Below are positions 9,229 to 18,845 of a stretch of 64,000 nucleotides of DNA, one piece after another. Source of the stretch: AP-15 sp963788085 (GTDB lineage Bacteria > Pseudomonadota > Alphaproteobacteria > ATCC43930 > CGMCC-115725); NCBI GenBank assembly GCA_963788085.1, contig CAWBFS010000057.1, positions 84,072 through 148,071 of the forward strand, read 5' to 3'. Within the stretch, counting starts at the first letter, position 1. Every line of letters starts with the position of its first letter. The position numbers and the translations under genes are program-made. A model generated the notes under the pieces. It did not search any database. It was not told the origin of the DNA and worked only from the letters and a program-made list of their open reading frames with translations.

Positions 9229-10390
9229 CTATCTCTCGTCCGGATCGGTCAACGTTGGGATCTCGGCGCGGATCTTGGCGATCGTATAGTGCTTGACTTC
9301 AAGCGTCCATGGCGAGTTGATCGCCGGCTCCGTCACGCCGGCGAAGGGAAGATAGAGTGCGATGTTGGAGACATAGAGGAATTGCCCGTCGGCGCTGAAT
9401 GCCGGGCTCGCCGGGAAAAGGAGTCCGCGGATCGTGCCGTCCTTGTCGATCCCATTGAAATCACCGCGTCTTGCAATGACTTTCGGCAAAGTGTCGTCCA
9501 GCCGGTCGATCGCGTTCGGGTCGATGACATCGACCTCGTCCTGCTGATTGGCGACGACCCAAAGATTGTCGCGGCGGTCCACAGCGATGCCGTCCGGAGC
9601 ATTGACGCCGGTCGTCAGAACCTCGGCCGTCGCCCCACCAGGCACCGACACCGAGCCGTCATTGTTCAAGCTTACGGGCACCTTGACGATCGAATGGTAG
9701 GCGGTATTGGCCACGTACATCGCGGTGAACTTGTTGTCGAACTCGACGCCGTTGGCGCCGAAAGGCGGGACCAGGATCACTCCATTGGCGGCCTGCGGCG
9801 ATAATGTCTGCGAGTTCGACGAATGTGGTGGGTGTGCCCCCGGTGGGGCCTGTCTTCCAGATGACACCCTGAAAAGAATCCGACACATAGACATTGCCGG
9901 CCTCGTCAAAGGTCAGGGCGTTAAGGCCAGAGGCGCCGCCGAGCCCGGTGTTCATGAACACAGTCGCTTTGCCGGTCGCCGGATTGGCCTGCCAGACGAT
10001 CCCCTGAGCGAGGTCGCAAATCAGCAAGTTCTTCGAGGATGATTGGTACACCAGGCCCAACAGATGCGGGCTGGGCTGCGGGGCCGGGCTCGGTGCCGGG
10101 TTGATCAGAGGTTTGTCGTAGAGCAATACGCCGTTGGGCCTGAAAGAGAACAGATGCGGCGGTCCGGGAACCGCGCCATCGCTGTTGAACCCGAAAGAGG
10201 GCGTGTAGACGGTGCCGTCGGGGCCGACTGTAAGCCCTTCGATCGACACTGGTACATTGCCAGAGTTACCCGGCACGTAAGGGACGATGGCAAAGATATC
10301 AGTGTCACCGCGATCCCAGGCGAGCGCCGGCGCTATACTGCAGGTCAACAGCAACGCCGCCAAAATTTTACTGCTCGATGCTCTTCTCAT
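9229..10390 (-). CDS. Secreted SMP-30/NHL-like beta-propeller protein (one frame break)
   Basis: Exported protein of about 385 residues with a clear signal peptide (LAALLLTCSIAPALA). Repeated blade-like motifs follow: GLTVGPDGTVY, LTFDEAGNVYVSD, GIAVDRRDNLWVV, FSADGQFLYVSN. These are typical of SMP-30/gluconolactonase-like or NHL propellers. The ATG at 10390 is chosen for its GGGAGG ribosome site. A single-base break near 9800 separates two well-matching halves. The ligand or reaction is unknown. It is convergent with soxA and not obviously part of that operon. Confidence 0.7.
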
Positions 10391-10584
10391 CGAATCCTCC
10401 CAATAATGTTGGTTAATTTTGCTGACGATACCACGACAATACTGCGTTTGACGGCCAAGGGTGTCAAGCATCGACTGCGGCGAATATTTGCTATCCCCGA
10501 GGCCCTCCGATCGCGATGCGAGATGCGGCGCCGGCGAGTATTGGCTATGTTTGACCGGGCCCCCCAATGCAGGAGAAGGCGCCG

Positions 10585-11782
10585 ATGAAGGTCAAGGGTC
10601 TCCAAATTCTTCGCTGCGATGCCGGCTGGCGAAACTACCACTTCCTTAAACTGACGACCGATGAGGGCGTCGTCGGCTGGAGCGAATTTGACGAGGGATT
10701 CGGCTCGCCCGGGGTCAGCGCCGTCATTGAGCGGCTCGCCGGGCGGGTAGTCGGGCAGCCGGCGTTCGACCACGAGCGGATCTATACCGAGCTATATTGC
10801 TTTACCCGGCCGGCTGCTGGCGGCGTAGTCGCCGAAGGGCTCGGCGCCGTCGAGAACGCGCTGCTCGATGCCAAGGCCAAGGCGCTCGGGGTGCCGTGCC
10901 ACGCGCTTCTCGGCGGAAAGCTTCGAGACCGTATCCGGGTTTATTGGTCGCATTGCGCGACTTGGCGGATTAACCATCCGACCCTCTACAAACCCGCAAT
11001 CACCAGCCTAGACGGCGTAAAGGCGATCGGCGCCGAAGTGCGCGACAAGGGTTTCAGCGCGCTGAAAACCAACATCTTCATCTACGACGGGGGCGCACCA
11101 CGCGGCTGGCGCCCCGGGTTCGGGGTTCCGTTCATGCCCGAACTCAATGTCGACAAATCGGTCTTGCGCAACTTGCGCGCCCACCTCGAAGCCATACGCG
11201 ACGGCGCCGGCCCAATGTCGACTTGCTGCTCGACCTGAACTTCAACGCCAAGACCGAAGGTTATCTGAAGATCCTGCGGGCGATCGCCGACATCGAGATG
11301 TTTTGGGTCGAAGCCGACAGCTATAGCCCCGCGGCGCTCGCCTATATTCGCCGGCAGAGCCCCCATCCCATTAGCTCGTGTGAAACCCTGCTCGGGTTAC
11401 GCGAATTCCTGCCCTACTTCCGCGAGCAGGCAATGGATGTCGCGATCGTCGATGCGGTATGGAACGGGGTCTGGCAGTCGATGAAGATCGCGGCCGCCGC
11501 CGATGCCCACGAGGTCAATATCGCGCCGCACAACTTCTACGGCCATCTAGCCACGATGATGAACGCGCATTTCGCAGCCGCCACGCCCAATCTGCGGATT
11601 ATGGAAGTCGACATCGATCGGCTGCCTTGGGACGAGGAATTGTTCACCAAGGTGCCGCGATTCGAGGGCGGCACCTCATCGTGCCCGACGAGCCGAGATG
11701 GGGCACAGAGCCGAACGAAGAGGAAATTCGCGCACATGAGCCGCGGGCCGGGGGCGGGCTGCTCAGTTATCGTCAAACATAA
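10585..11782 (+). CDS. Mandelate racemase/enolase superfamily enzyme (two frame breaks)
   Basis: Probable sugar-acid or related dehydratase. The N-terminal capping domain (HFLKLTTDEGVVGWSEFDEG) is followed by the barrel. The ALKTN segment marks the second strand. The metal ligands are seen in LLLDLNFN, MFWVEADS and SSCETLLG, and the catalytic-type histidine in NIAPHNFYG. The motif after ALK is TN rather than the usual KxK. ATG 10585 is used because GGAG lies 10 bases upstream; an alternative ATG is at 10567. Single-base breaks occur near 11215 and 11672, after which the protein ends at 11782. Substrate unknown; no pathway partner is adjacent. Confidence 0.78.
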
Positions 11783-11835
11783 ACGCGATAGCGGCGCCCG
11801 TTGGGCGCCACATCACAGCCATAGGAGCGACGGGA

Positions 11836-12372
11836 CTAGGCCGCCAGAGGCGTGGCCTCGCTCGGGGCTTCGACCGCCCTTTCGGCCTTTTCCGGCAGGC
11901 CCATCAGTCGGCGCAGCGCGTCGCGTCCGCGCGACAGGCGCGAGCGGACGGTGCCGACCGGAACACTGAGGACATTTGCGGCGGTCTCGTAAGACATCCC
12001 TTCCAGCCCGACGAGCAGGATCACCTCGCGTTGCTCCCCAGGCAGGCGGGCGAGCGCCTGATCGAGTTCGCGAAGCTGGCTCGATGCGGTCGGATCCGTA
12101 ACAGCCACGAGCGAGGACGACATCTGCTCGATGTCGATGGTCGCTTCGTCGCGCATCGCGCGCCGCACCATGTTGACGTAGTGATTGTGCATGATCGTGA
12201 AGAGCCAAGCGCGGATGTCGGTGCCGGCCTGCCAAAGATGGCACTTGGAGATAGCGCGCAGCAACGTCTCCTGTACGAGATCGTCCGCGCGATCGGCGCT
12301 GCGGGTGAGCGCTCGCGCATAGCGCCGAAGTCTCGGAATCTCCCGCTCGACGAGACCATTAAATTCGGACAT
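11836..12372 (-). CDS. ECF-family RNA polymerase sigma factor
   Basis: Complete 178-residue extracytoplasmic-function sigma factor. Region 2 is YARALTRSADRADDLVQETLLRA with DIRAWLFTIMHNHYVN (DNA melting and -10 recognition). Region 4 is LARLPGEQREVILLV, GMSYETAANVLSVPVGTVRSRLSRGR (helix-turn-helix, -35 recognition). No anti-sigma factor, kinase or response regulator lies beside it, so its signal is not evident. It diverges from the small glycine-zipper gene at 12664 across an AT-rich spacer with repeated TGTAATCGG and TTACAT-like motifs. Confidence 0.93.
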   Translation of the reverse strand: MSEFNGLVEREIPRLRRYARALTRSADRADDLVQETLLRAISKCHLWQAGTDIRAWLFTIMHNHYVNMVRRAMRDEATIDIEQMSSSLVAVTDPTASSQLRELDQALARLPGEQREVILLVGLEGMSYETAANVLSVPVGTVRSRLSRGRDALRRLMGLPEKAERAVEAPSEATPLAA

Positions 12373-12433
12373 GGTTCTTCCTTCCAGCCAATCCTCCCGT
12401 CTCCGGGCGTTGGTCCAAAACCTAAGAGCGCCC

Positions 12434-12562
12434 TGTAATCGGCGTATGAACGGCGCTCTGGTATTTGGTAAAAAGTTGTAATCGGAATGTAAATATTTTG
12501 TCGTTTAATCAGGCTCTGATTTGGGTTACATTACCATAGAAATGTTTACTTACATTTACAGT
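12434..12562. promoter_or_regulatory. AT-rich spacer with repeated TGTAATCGG / TTACAT motifs
   Basis: Between the divergent sigma-factor and glycine-zipper genes the base composition drops sharply. TGTAATCGG occurs at 12434 and again at 12477, 43 bases apart. ATGTAAAT, GGTTACATTACC and TTTACTTACATTTACAG follow within 80 bases. This could be a promoter/operator region serving either gene. No exact -35/-10 pair is asserted. Confidence 0.4.
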
Positions 12563-12663
12563 TTGAGAGCTTCGCTTCGCCTTTAACTGCAATCCATGCG
12601 GGAACTTGCGGTTGCCGGGGTTTGTTGGCTATCGGTAATTACCCGTCCGGAAGGAGTGTCAGC

Positions 12664-12947
12664 ATGAAAGCGATACTGCTCCCCGCCGCTTTTGCGGTGG
12701 CCGTCACAGGCCTAGCACTGAGTTCCACTCCTGCGCCGGCCAAGGGCTGCCTGAAAGGGGCGGTCATCGGCGGGGTCGCCGGGCATTTTGCCGGTCACCA
12801 CGGGCTGCTCGGAGCAGGCGCGGGCTGTATCATCGGCCATCACGAGGCCAACAAGCAGCGCGCGAGCGCGAGCGGGCCTACCATGATGAAGGGTACGGCA
12901 GCGGCACTCCGCCCTATGATCACGGCTCCGGCTACGCTCCGCGCTGA
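12664..12947 (+). CDS. Small exported glycine-zipper protein (one frame break)
   Basis: A signal peptide (AFAVAVTGLALSSTPAPA) is followed by a glycine-zipper segment (KGAVIGGVAGHFAGHHGLLG and GAGAGCIIGHH) that probably pairs within the membrane or envelope. A strong GGAAGGAG site precedes the ATG. A one-base break near 12860 leads to the natural tail, a Tyr/Gly-rich stretch (YHDEGYGSGTPPYDHG) ending at 12947; the unshifted frame runs on into unrelated sequence. Function unknown; proteins of this type are often stress- or envelope-related. Confidence 0.6.
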
Positions 12948-12990
12948 GGCGATGGGCGCCGCGGCAGCTGCGGCTCCTGCCCGGACCGGG

Positions 12991-13536
12991 TCAGACTTGC
13001 AGTACTTCGGCGTTCGGAGCGGCTTCGAGTTCGCAGGCGTTCACAGTCATTGCCAGCATGCTGTAATACCCGATGGCGCCGGTCAGCTCGATAAACCCCT
13101 GATCGCCGAACCGCTTCCGGAGTGAGGCGGCGCTCGCCCCGTCGATCCGGTGTTTGCGGAGGAGCTGCCGCGTAAACTCGACGATTTCGGCGTCTTCTGG
13201 CGAGATGCCGCGCGAGTGGTTTTCGCGGATCGCAGTAATCGTCTCCTCGGGAACGCCCTGCCGCCGCGCACCGCCGGTCTGAGCACCCCAAACATAGACC
13301 GCTTCGAACTCGCGCGCGACGGTCATAGCGGCGAGCACCCGAGCCCGCATGTCGAGCGAGCCCTCGAAGCGCACAAAGGCGCCGAGGTGAGCCACACGGC
13401 CTGCCAGTTCCGGACAGTGGAGAAACATCGTGAACGGCCCCTGAATCGCGCCGCGGCTCTGGGCGATCGCGTCCACGATCGCGTGGTGCTTTGCAGGAAC
13501 CTGTTCCTTGCTGGTGATCGGCTGCAGCCTGGCCAT
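12991..13536 (-). CDS. Carboxymuconolactone decarboxylase (AhpD-like) family protein
   Basis: Protein of 181 residues whose central helix region reads ARVLAAMTVAREFEAVYVWGAQTGGA with a C-terminal TGAIGYYSMLAMTVNACEL. This is the CMD fold, used by gamma-carboxymuconolactone decarboxylases and AhpD peroxidases. The AhpD CxxC is absent, so a redox role is unlikely. The start at 13536 is chosen for AAGGA six bases upstream; longer in-frame starts are possible. The substrate cannot be inferred. Confidence 0.8.
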   Translation of the reverse strand: MARLQPITSKEQVPAKHHAIVDAIAQSRGAIQGPFTMFLHCPELAGRVAHLGAFVRFEGSLDMRARVLAAMTVAREFEAVYVWGAQTGGARRQGVPEETITAIRENHSRGISPEDAEIVEFTRQLLRKHRIDGASAASLRKRFGDQGFIELTGAIGYYSMLAMTVNACELEAAPNAEVLQV

Positions 13537-13611
13537 GTTCATTCCTTCACTTTTGGGATCGCCGGCCGGCGAGGATACGATCCAGGTCATTCCCGGGAAA
13601 GGAGATCGCGG

Positions 13612-15633
13612 ATGACCCAGATCAGCCACCGTACCATTGAGACAAACGGCATAGAAATGCACTTGGCCGAGGGAGGGACGGGTCCGCTAGTCGTCCTGTG
13701 CCACGGTTTTCCCGAAATCCTGGTATTCCTGGCGGTACAAATCGACGGCTCGGAGCACGCCTGGTTCGAGGATAGTGGTGCGCCGTGCACGCTGCTGGCT
13801 TTCGTGGATGACGCGACGAGCCGGTTGATGCAGCTGCGGTTCGTCACCTCGGAATTCGGCGTTTGATTACTTCCGGACGACGCGCGCCTATCTGGAGGAG
13901 CATGGCAAGCCGGTGGCGTTCTACAGCGACAAGCACGGCATCTTCCGGGTGAACAGCAAGGACGCTGCTGGCGGCGACGGAGTGACCCAGTTCGGTCGCG
14001 CGCTGTTGGCGCTGAACATTGACATCATCTGTGCCAACAGCCCGCAGGCGAAGGGACGCATCGAACGCGCGTTTGGGACGTTGCAGGACCGGATGGTCAA
14101 GGAACTGCGGCTGGCGGGGATATCGTCGATGGCCGCGGCGAACGCTGGCTGCCTGGGTTCATCACCGCCTACAACACGCGTTTCGGCCGCGACCCGGCGA
14201 ATGCCAAGGACCTGCATCGGCCGCTGACACCAGCCGATGATCTGGACGAGCTCTTGGCCTGGCGGGAGGAGCGCACGGTCACGCGCAACCTGACCCTGCA
14301 CTACGACCGGATGATGCTGATCCTGGAGCCGACGCCGCTGACCCGTGGCTTGGTACGCAAGAAGGTGGAGGTAGTGAACTACCCGGACGGCCGGTTCGCG
14401 GTTCAGTTCAACGGAGCGACGCTCGGTTTAAGGTATTCGACAAAATCCAGACCGTGCAGCCCGGCGCGATCGTCGACAACAAGCGGCTGTCGGCCGTATT
14501 GGAGCAAATCAAGGTGCAACAGGCCGCTTACCCGGCGCGTCAGCAGCGAGGGCACGTGGCGCGTCGGCGACCGCCGAACAACCTCGAGCGCCGGGTCTGC
14601 CGTCAAGGGGCGGGCGCCACGCCATGGCGCGACCGCAGCGCCGGCCGATCGCCCCCAAGCCGGCCACCATCGCGCCGTGGCGAGGGTGGGTTTCGAAGGG
14701 ATCGGAAGATCTACTACGATGCTCGAAGAGAAGAGATGAGAGCTCGGCAACCGCCAAGTGGCGGGAGCCCACCAGCTGCCGGCGCTCGCCGAGGCCGGGT
14801 TCCATGCCGTAGCACCCGACATGCGCGGCTATGGCCGGACCGATCGCCCCGAGGCGATCGACCAATACACGCTCTTTCATCTAATTGGCGACATCGTGGG
14901 TCTGCTCGACGCCTTGGGTGCCGAACAAGCCGTCATCGCCGGCCACGACTGGGGTGCGCCGGTGGCGTGGCATGCGGCGCTGCTTCGCCCGGACCGCTTC
15001 CGCGGCGTGATCGGCCTTAGCGTGCCGTTCCGGCCACGCGGTGCTGTCCGCCCGACCACCGTCATGCCGCAGACCGACGACGCGGTCTTCTATCAGCTTT
15101 ATTTCCAGACCCCGGGCGTGGCCGAGGCCGAATTCGAGCACGATATCCGGAGGTTCATTCGCTCCAGCCTCTATTCGATCTCCGGGGATATGATGGACCG
15201 CGAGCCCGCCGCCCTGATGGTGCCGCGCCAAGGCGGCCTACTCGCGCGCTGGGGCACACATTTCGTGAACCCCGCGACGCTGCCTTCCTGGCTGACCGAG
15301 GCCGACGTCGATTTCTACGCCGATGAGTTCGCCCGCACCGGGTTTCGCGGCGGCCTCAACTGGTACCGCAACATCGATCGTAACTGGGAGCTTCTTGCCG
15401 CTTTTGCCGGAGCGCGGGTGACCGTGCCCGCGCTCTACATTGCCGGCGACCGCGATCCCGTGGTGAGGTTCCCCGGCATGGACCAGCTTATCCCCAATCT
15501 GTCGAAATTCGTTCCCGAGCTCCGCGGCAAGGTCATCTTGCCGGGCTGCGGCCACTGGACCCAGCAGGAGCGGGCCGCGGAAGTAAACGCCGCGATGATC
15601 GACTTTCTGCGCGCCCTATCGTCAATGCGGTAA
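13612..15633 (+). pseudogene. Epoxide hydrolase-like alpha/beta hydrolase, split by an insertion
   Basis: Residues 1-40 (MTQISHRTIETNGIEMHLAE, then LVVLCHGFPE with the HG oxyanion motif) end at about 13735. The rest resumes at about 14765 with HQLPALAEAGFHAVAPDMRG and continues unbroken to 15633. The downstream part has the nucleophile motif GHDWGAPVAWH, the DRDP acid region and the GCGHWTQQE histidine. Together they make a full epoxide hydrolase of about 330 residues interrupted within PESWYSWRHQLP. About 1.0 kb of transposase-related DNA lies between, so no intact enzyme can be made. The hexamer TGGCGG is present at both junctions (13730 and 14759), possibly a target duplication. Confidence 0.82.
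13736..14758 (+). mobile_element. Truncated ISNCY-like transposase remnant
   Basis: Within the hydrolase gene the sequence reads as the middle and end of a DDE transposase: QIDGSEHAWFED, LLAFVDDATSRLMQLRF, FDYFRTTRAYLEEHGKPVAF, then YSDKHGIFRVN, ANSPQAKGRIERAFGTLQDR and AYNTRFGRDPANAKDLHRPL. The N-terminal half with the DNA-binding domain is missing and the frame changes near 13865, 14150 and 14430, so this is a dead remnant. Terminal inverted repeats could not be identified. The family call (ISNCY type) rests on recall of the motif pattern. Confidence 0.65.
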
Positions 15634-15816
15634 CCCGGTCTGCACCGGGCGCTTCTCCGCGATCGTGCGCCAGATGCGGGCCCAGACCAGAAGCGCGGCT
15701 CGGTTGCTGTGTCCGAGCATCAGATCGGCGTATTTGGCCGCCTGGACCTCGGCATGCTCGCCGAATTCGTGCATCATCTGGTCAGCGGCGCGAAGGACTT
15801 CGAAATCGGACAACAT
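15622..15816 (-). CDS. Small conserved hypothetical protein
   Basis: 64 residues, MLSDFEVLRAADQMMHEFGE then AEVQAAKYADLMLGHSNRAA and VWARIWRTIAE. It resembles a group of short alphaproteobacterial proteins built on ADxxxxxHGxxAxxxAxxxADxxL and VWxRI motifs, of unknown function. A GGGGAGA site precedes the ATG. It overlaps the last 12 bases of the hydrolase gene tail-to-tail. Confidence 0.6.
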   Translation of the reverse strand: MLSDFEVLRAADQMMHEFGEHAEVQAAKYADLMLGHSNRAALLVWARIWRTIAEKRPVQTGLPH

Positions 15817-16322
15817 AATTTTCTCCCCAGTTTACTCGATCGCATCGCGGGTGTTCGAGATGGCATCGTCGGCTTTGCGTTCCAGCCCGAAGAGCGACCA
15901 TGCTCGGCGGCCGGCGCACTCGCCATTTGCGCCATTCCGACACCGGCCGTGCTGTCCGAGGCTCGCCAGGCCGCCGTGGCTCCGCCGCTGACCGAACTCG
16001 AGCAAGAGACAATCCCGTCCGAGACAGCTCGTCCATAGCGGCATCGCAAAACTCACCTTCGTCTCCATTCAGAGGCATCCGACCGGACCGCATCCGGCTT
16101 CCCTTATCGGGAGAGGCGACCTTAGGTTCAAAAAATTAAAATCCCCGCGCAATTGGTGGTTAAGTCAGCAAAATTCGAAGTTAATGCCGGATAAAAGCGG
16201 CCCGGAGCTAAAACGGGCTCGTCCTCGGCCCTTACGGAATCCGCCGTTTACCCTTCCTTACGAAACCGGTAATCTGCCGGCGGCGCATTTGAACGGGGCG
16301 CTTGTGTCTTGAGGAGGATCGG
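15817..16322. other. Intergenic stretch without a supported gene
   Basis: About 500 bases in which several overlapping frames are open on both strands but none shows a recognisable domain, a good start site or consistent codon use. It may hold the promoter of the VOC gene at 16323 (GAGGAG ribosome site at its end) and possibly decayed sequence. Confidence 0.5.
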
Positions 16323-16706
16323 ATGGCCATATTTACGCATGTCACGGTGGGTACGAACGACCTTGCGAAGGCGCGCTCCTTTTATGACCGCGTGCTGGGC
16401 ACGCTCGGCTACAAACGGCTGAACGATCTCGGAGAAAACGGCTCGATCTGGGGCGAGTTGGCACCGGAATTCTTCGTGCTGAAGCCGGCCAACGGACAAC
16501 CGGCGACCTTCGCCAATGGCGGCACGATCAGCTTCGTCGCTCCCAGCCGTGCGGCGGTTGCAGAATTCCACAAGGCCGCTCTTGCAGCCGGCGGCAAGGA
16601 CGAAGGTCCGGTCGGGCCGCGCAGCTGGCATCCCAGTGCCTATGCGGCTTATGTCCGCGATCTCGACGGCAACAAGCTCGCCGCCTACTGCTTCAAGCCG
16701 GAATAA
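16323..16706 (+). CDS. VOC (glyoxalase/dioxygenase fold) family protein
   Basis: 127-residue single VOC domain: FTHVTVGTNDLAKARSFYDRV at the start, then FFVLKPANGQPA and TISFVAPSRAAVAEFHKAA, ending YAAYVRDLDGNKLAAYC. The metal ligand positions are a histidine near residue 6 and the DLDGN segment. The ATG follows GAGGAG by six bases. It may be a metal-dependent lyase or a binding protein; the substrate is unknown. Confidence 0.85.
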   Translation: MAIFTHVTVGTNDLAKARSFYDRVLGTLGYKRLNDLGENGSIWGELAPEFFVLKPANGQPATFANGGTISFVAPSRAAVAEFHKAALAAGGKDEGPVGPRSWHPSAYAAYVRDLDGNKLAAYCFKPE

Positions 16707-16878
16707 CTCGGTATCATCACTAGGCTGGCCCGGCCGACAGCCGGGCTAGCAGTATCTGCGCAGGCGACCCGGACACTGGCCTTGTGCGGCCGGCAACAAG
16801 TATTCGTTGACAGTTTGTTGACGCATCCGCCGCTACAACCCGCCTGGCGTAAGACGACGTCAGCGTAAGGATCAAAAC

Positions 16879-17634
16879 ATGTCGTGGCGGCAAATTGCAT
16901 GCGCGGTCGCCGTATCGACCGCGGTAACGAGTGGCACGTCCTATGCGGACGACTCTAAGGATGCGATAGAGCGATCCGTCATACAGCAGGGCTTTGAGGC
17001 GTCGCCAATTCCGAAGAACAAGCTGAACTTCGCTGGCAAGGACCCCAATCTGGTAGGGCTCGGTGCCTATCTGGTCAATGCTGCGGCAGATTGCAGCGGT
17101 TGCCATTCTTTCCCGCGATTTCTCGCGCTGGGCGATGCCGCCGGCAGCAACCCGGCGTTCAACGATCCCTACCTGGGTAAGCCATCAGACCAGAGTATCT
17201 CGGGGCAGCTGCGGGCAAACTTCAATATCAACCACTACCTGGCGGGCGGCCGGTGTTTCGGGGGCTTCATAGCGCGTAATATTACGCCGGATGCGAGCGG
17301 CCGTCCGCTGGGTCTCACGGAACGGGAATTCATCAAGGTGATGCGAACTGGCGAGGACATCGCCTGCGAGAAAAATCCGGACGATCCGATTTGCGCGCTC
17401 GGGACGCCCGGTGCTAACGACGCCGTATTGCAGACCATGTCATGGCCCACCTATCACAGCATGACCGACACCGACCTCAAGGCGATTTACGCCTATCTGA
17501 GTGCGATCCCACACGCCGAGGCGTGCAACACCGTCGCCGACGGTTGCCCTGGATTTTCGGGCTCGGCCGCCCACCAGACGAATTACGCCTACCCGAACAC
17601 TCCCGATTGTCCGAACCCGCCGACGCCGCAATAG
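16879..17634 (+). CDS. Exported mono-haem cytochrome c family protein
   Basis: 251 residues with a signal peptide (ACAVAVSTAVTSGTSYA) and one haem c site, AADCSGCHSFPRFL, near residue 73. Later come LGLTEREFIKVMRTGEDIAC and WPTYHSMTDTDLKAIYAYLS, the usual C-terminal part of large soluble cytochrome c domains. Extra cysteines near the C-terminus (EACNTVADGCPG, PDCPNPP) may form disulfides. There is no adjacent dehydrogenase partner; a role as a periplasmic electron carrier is inferred. Confidence 0.8.
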   Translation: MSWRQIACAVAVSTAVTSGTSYADDSKDAIERSVIQQGFEASPIPKNKLNFAGKDPNLVGLGAYLVNAAADCSGCHSFPRFLALGDAAGSNPAFNDPYLGKPSDQSISGQLRANFNINHYLAGGRCFGGFIARNITPDASGRPLGLTEREFIKVMRTGEDIACEKNPDDPICALGTPGANDAVLQTMSWPTYHSMTDTDLKAIYAYLSAIPHAEACNTVADGCPGFSGSAAHQTNYAYPNTPDCPNPPTPQ

Positions 17635-17655
17635 CCCACTTCGCAAAATGCCCGT

Positions 17656-18845
17656 TCACGCCGACCTTGGCACAACGGGGGCGTCGTAGCCGTAGAGCCA
17701 GCGCAGCGTGTCGGGCGCGCGGTCGCCGGAACGGGTCCATTCGGCATCTCGCAGCTGCTGCGCCAGTCCGTCCGGCATATGGAAGCGGATCTTGTTGGCG
17801 CGCGACATCGCCTGCAGCAGGATGACACGCGGCAGACGCAGGCGCTCGTATTGCTGCGATGCCTCAGCGGGATCCTCGACGGCGCGTAGACAGGCGGCGA
17901 GCGTCGCGCCGTCCTCGATTGCCATTGCGCGCCCTGGCCCATAAACGGGTACATCGGGTGACAGGCATCGCCCAGCAATGTCGTATGGGCGACGGACCAA
18001 TGCTGCAGCGGGTCGCGGTCGAACAAGGCCCAAATGAAGCAGGTCTCGGCGGCCGCGATGATCGTTCGGACCTGCTCGTGCCAGCCCGCAAAGGCGGCGA
18101 GCGCCCGCGCAACCGTGGCGCGGTCGGTCCAGTCCTCGCGGTTTTATTCGTCGTGCTCGGTCCAGCCGACAAAATTGAGCAGCCGCCCGCGCGAGACGAA
18201 ATAATGCACAAAATGCCCGCCGGGGCCGACGCAGGACTGGTTGCCGAGCTCGAGCCCGAGCGCGGCGATGCGCTCGGCCGGCACGAGCCCGCGATAGGCG
18301 ACGCAGCCGGCAAAGGCCGGCGCCTCCTCGCCGAAGAGCGCGGCGCGCACCGCCGAGTGGATCCCGTCGGCGCCGACCAGCACGTCGGCGATGATGCCTA
18401 CTCCGTTGTCGAACCAAGCTTCGGTGCCGTTGGTCCGGTCGGCGATCCCGACGAGCCGGTGTCCCAAATGGACGCGCTCCGACGGGAAGGCCGCGGCAAT
18501 GACCGAGAGCAGGTCGGCGCGGTGGATGGTCATGTGCGGTGCGCCGTAGAGCTCCTCGCACAGCGGATTGAGCGGCGCGAGCTGCAACGTGCGCCCGTCC
18601 TGCCAGCGCCGCTGGTGAGTACCCAGCGGCCGGACACCCTCACGGTCGAGCCCTTCGGCGAGGCCGAGCCGGCGCAAGACGCGCGTTGCATTCGGCGCCA
18701 TGTTGATGCCACCCCCGACCTCCGTCAGCTCCGGCGCCTGCTCGTAAACGTCGACTTCGAACCCAGCCTGCAGCAGCGCCACGGCGGCGGTGAGCCCGCC
18801 GATGCCGCCACCAATTACTGCGACGCGGAGCGGCGCGCCCATCAT
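17656..18845 (-). CDS. FAD-dependent aromatic-ring monooxygenase (frame-broken)
   Basis: Salicylate hydroxylase/3-hydroxybenzoate 6-hydroxylase type flavoprotein. The N-terminus has VAVIGGGIGGLTAAVAL (FAD-binding GxGxxG) and the middle has VLVGADGIHSAVR (DG motif). The C-terminal part TLLGDACHPMYPFMGQGA is the second FAD motif (GD). It ends with DTLRWLYGYDAPV at 17656. Single-base breaks occur near 18145 and near 17930. The full length of about 395 residues is normal for the family. The start at 18845 lies right beside the 3' end of the IS481-type transposase gene, which overlaps it by four bases, so its promoter may have been replaced. Confidence 0.82.

Noticed and set aside
15817..16322. 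Possible gene on the minus strand in the spacer before the VOC gene
   Set aside because: Several frames are open but none has a good start, a domain or a consistent composition.
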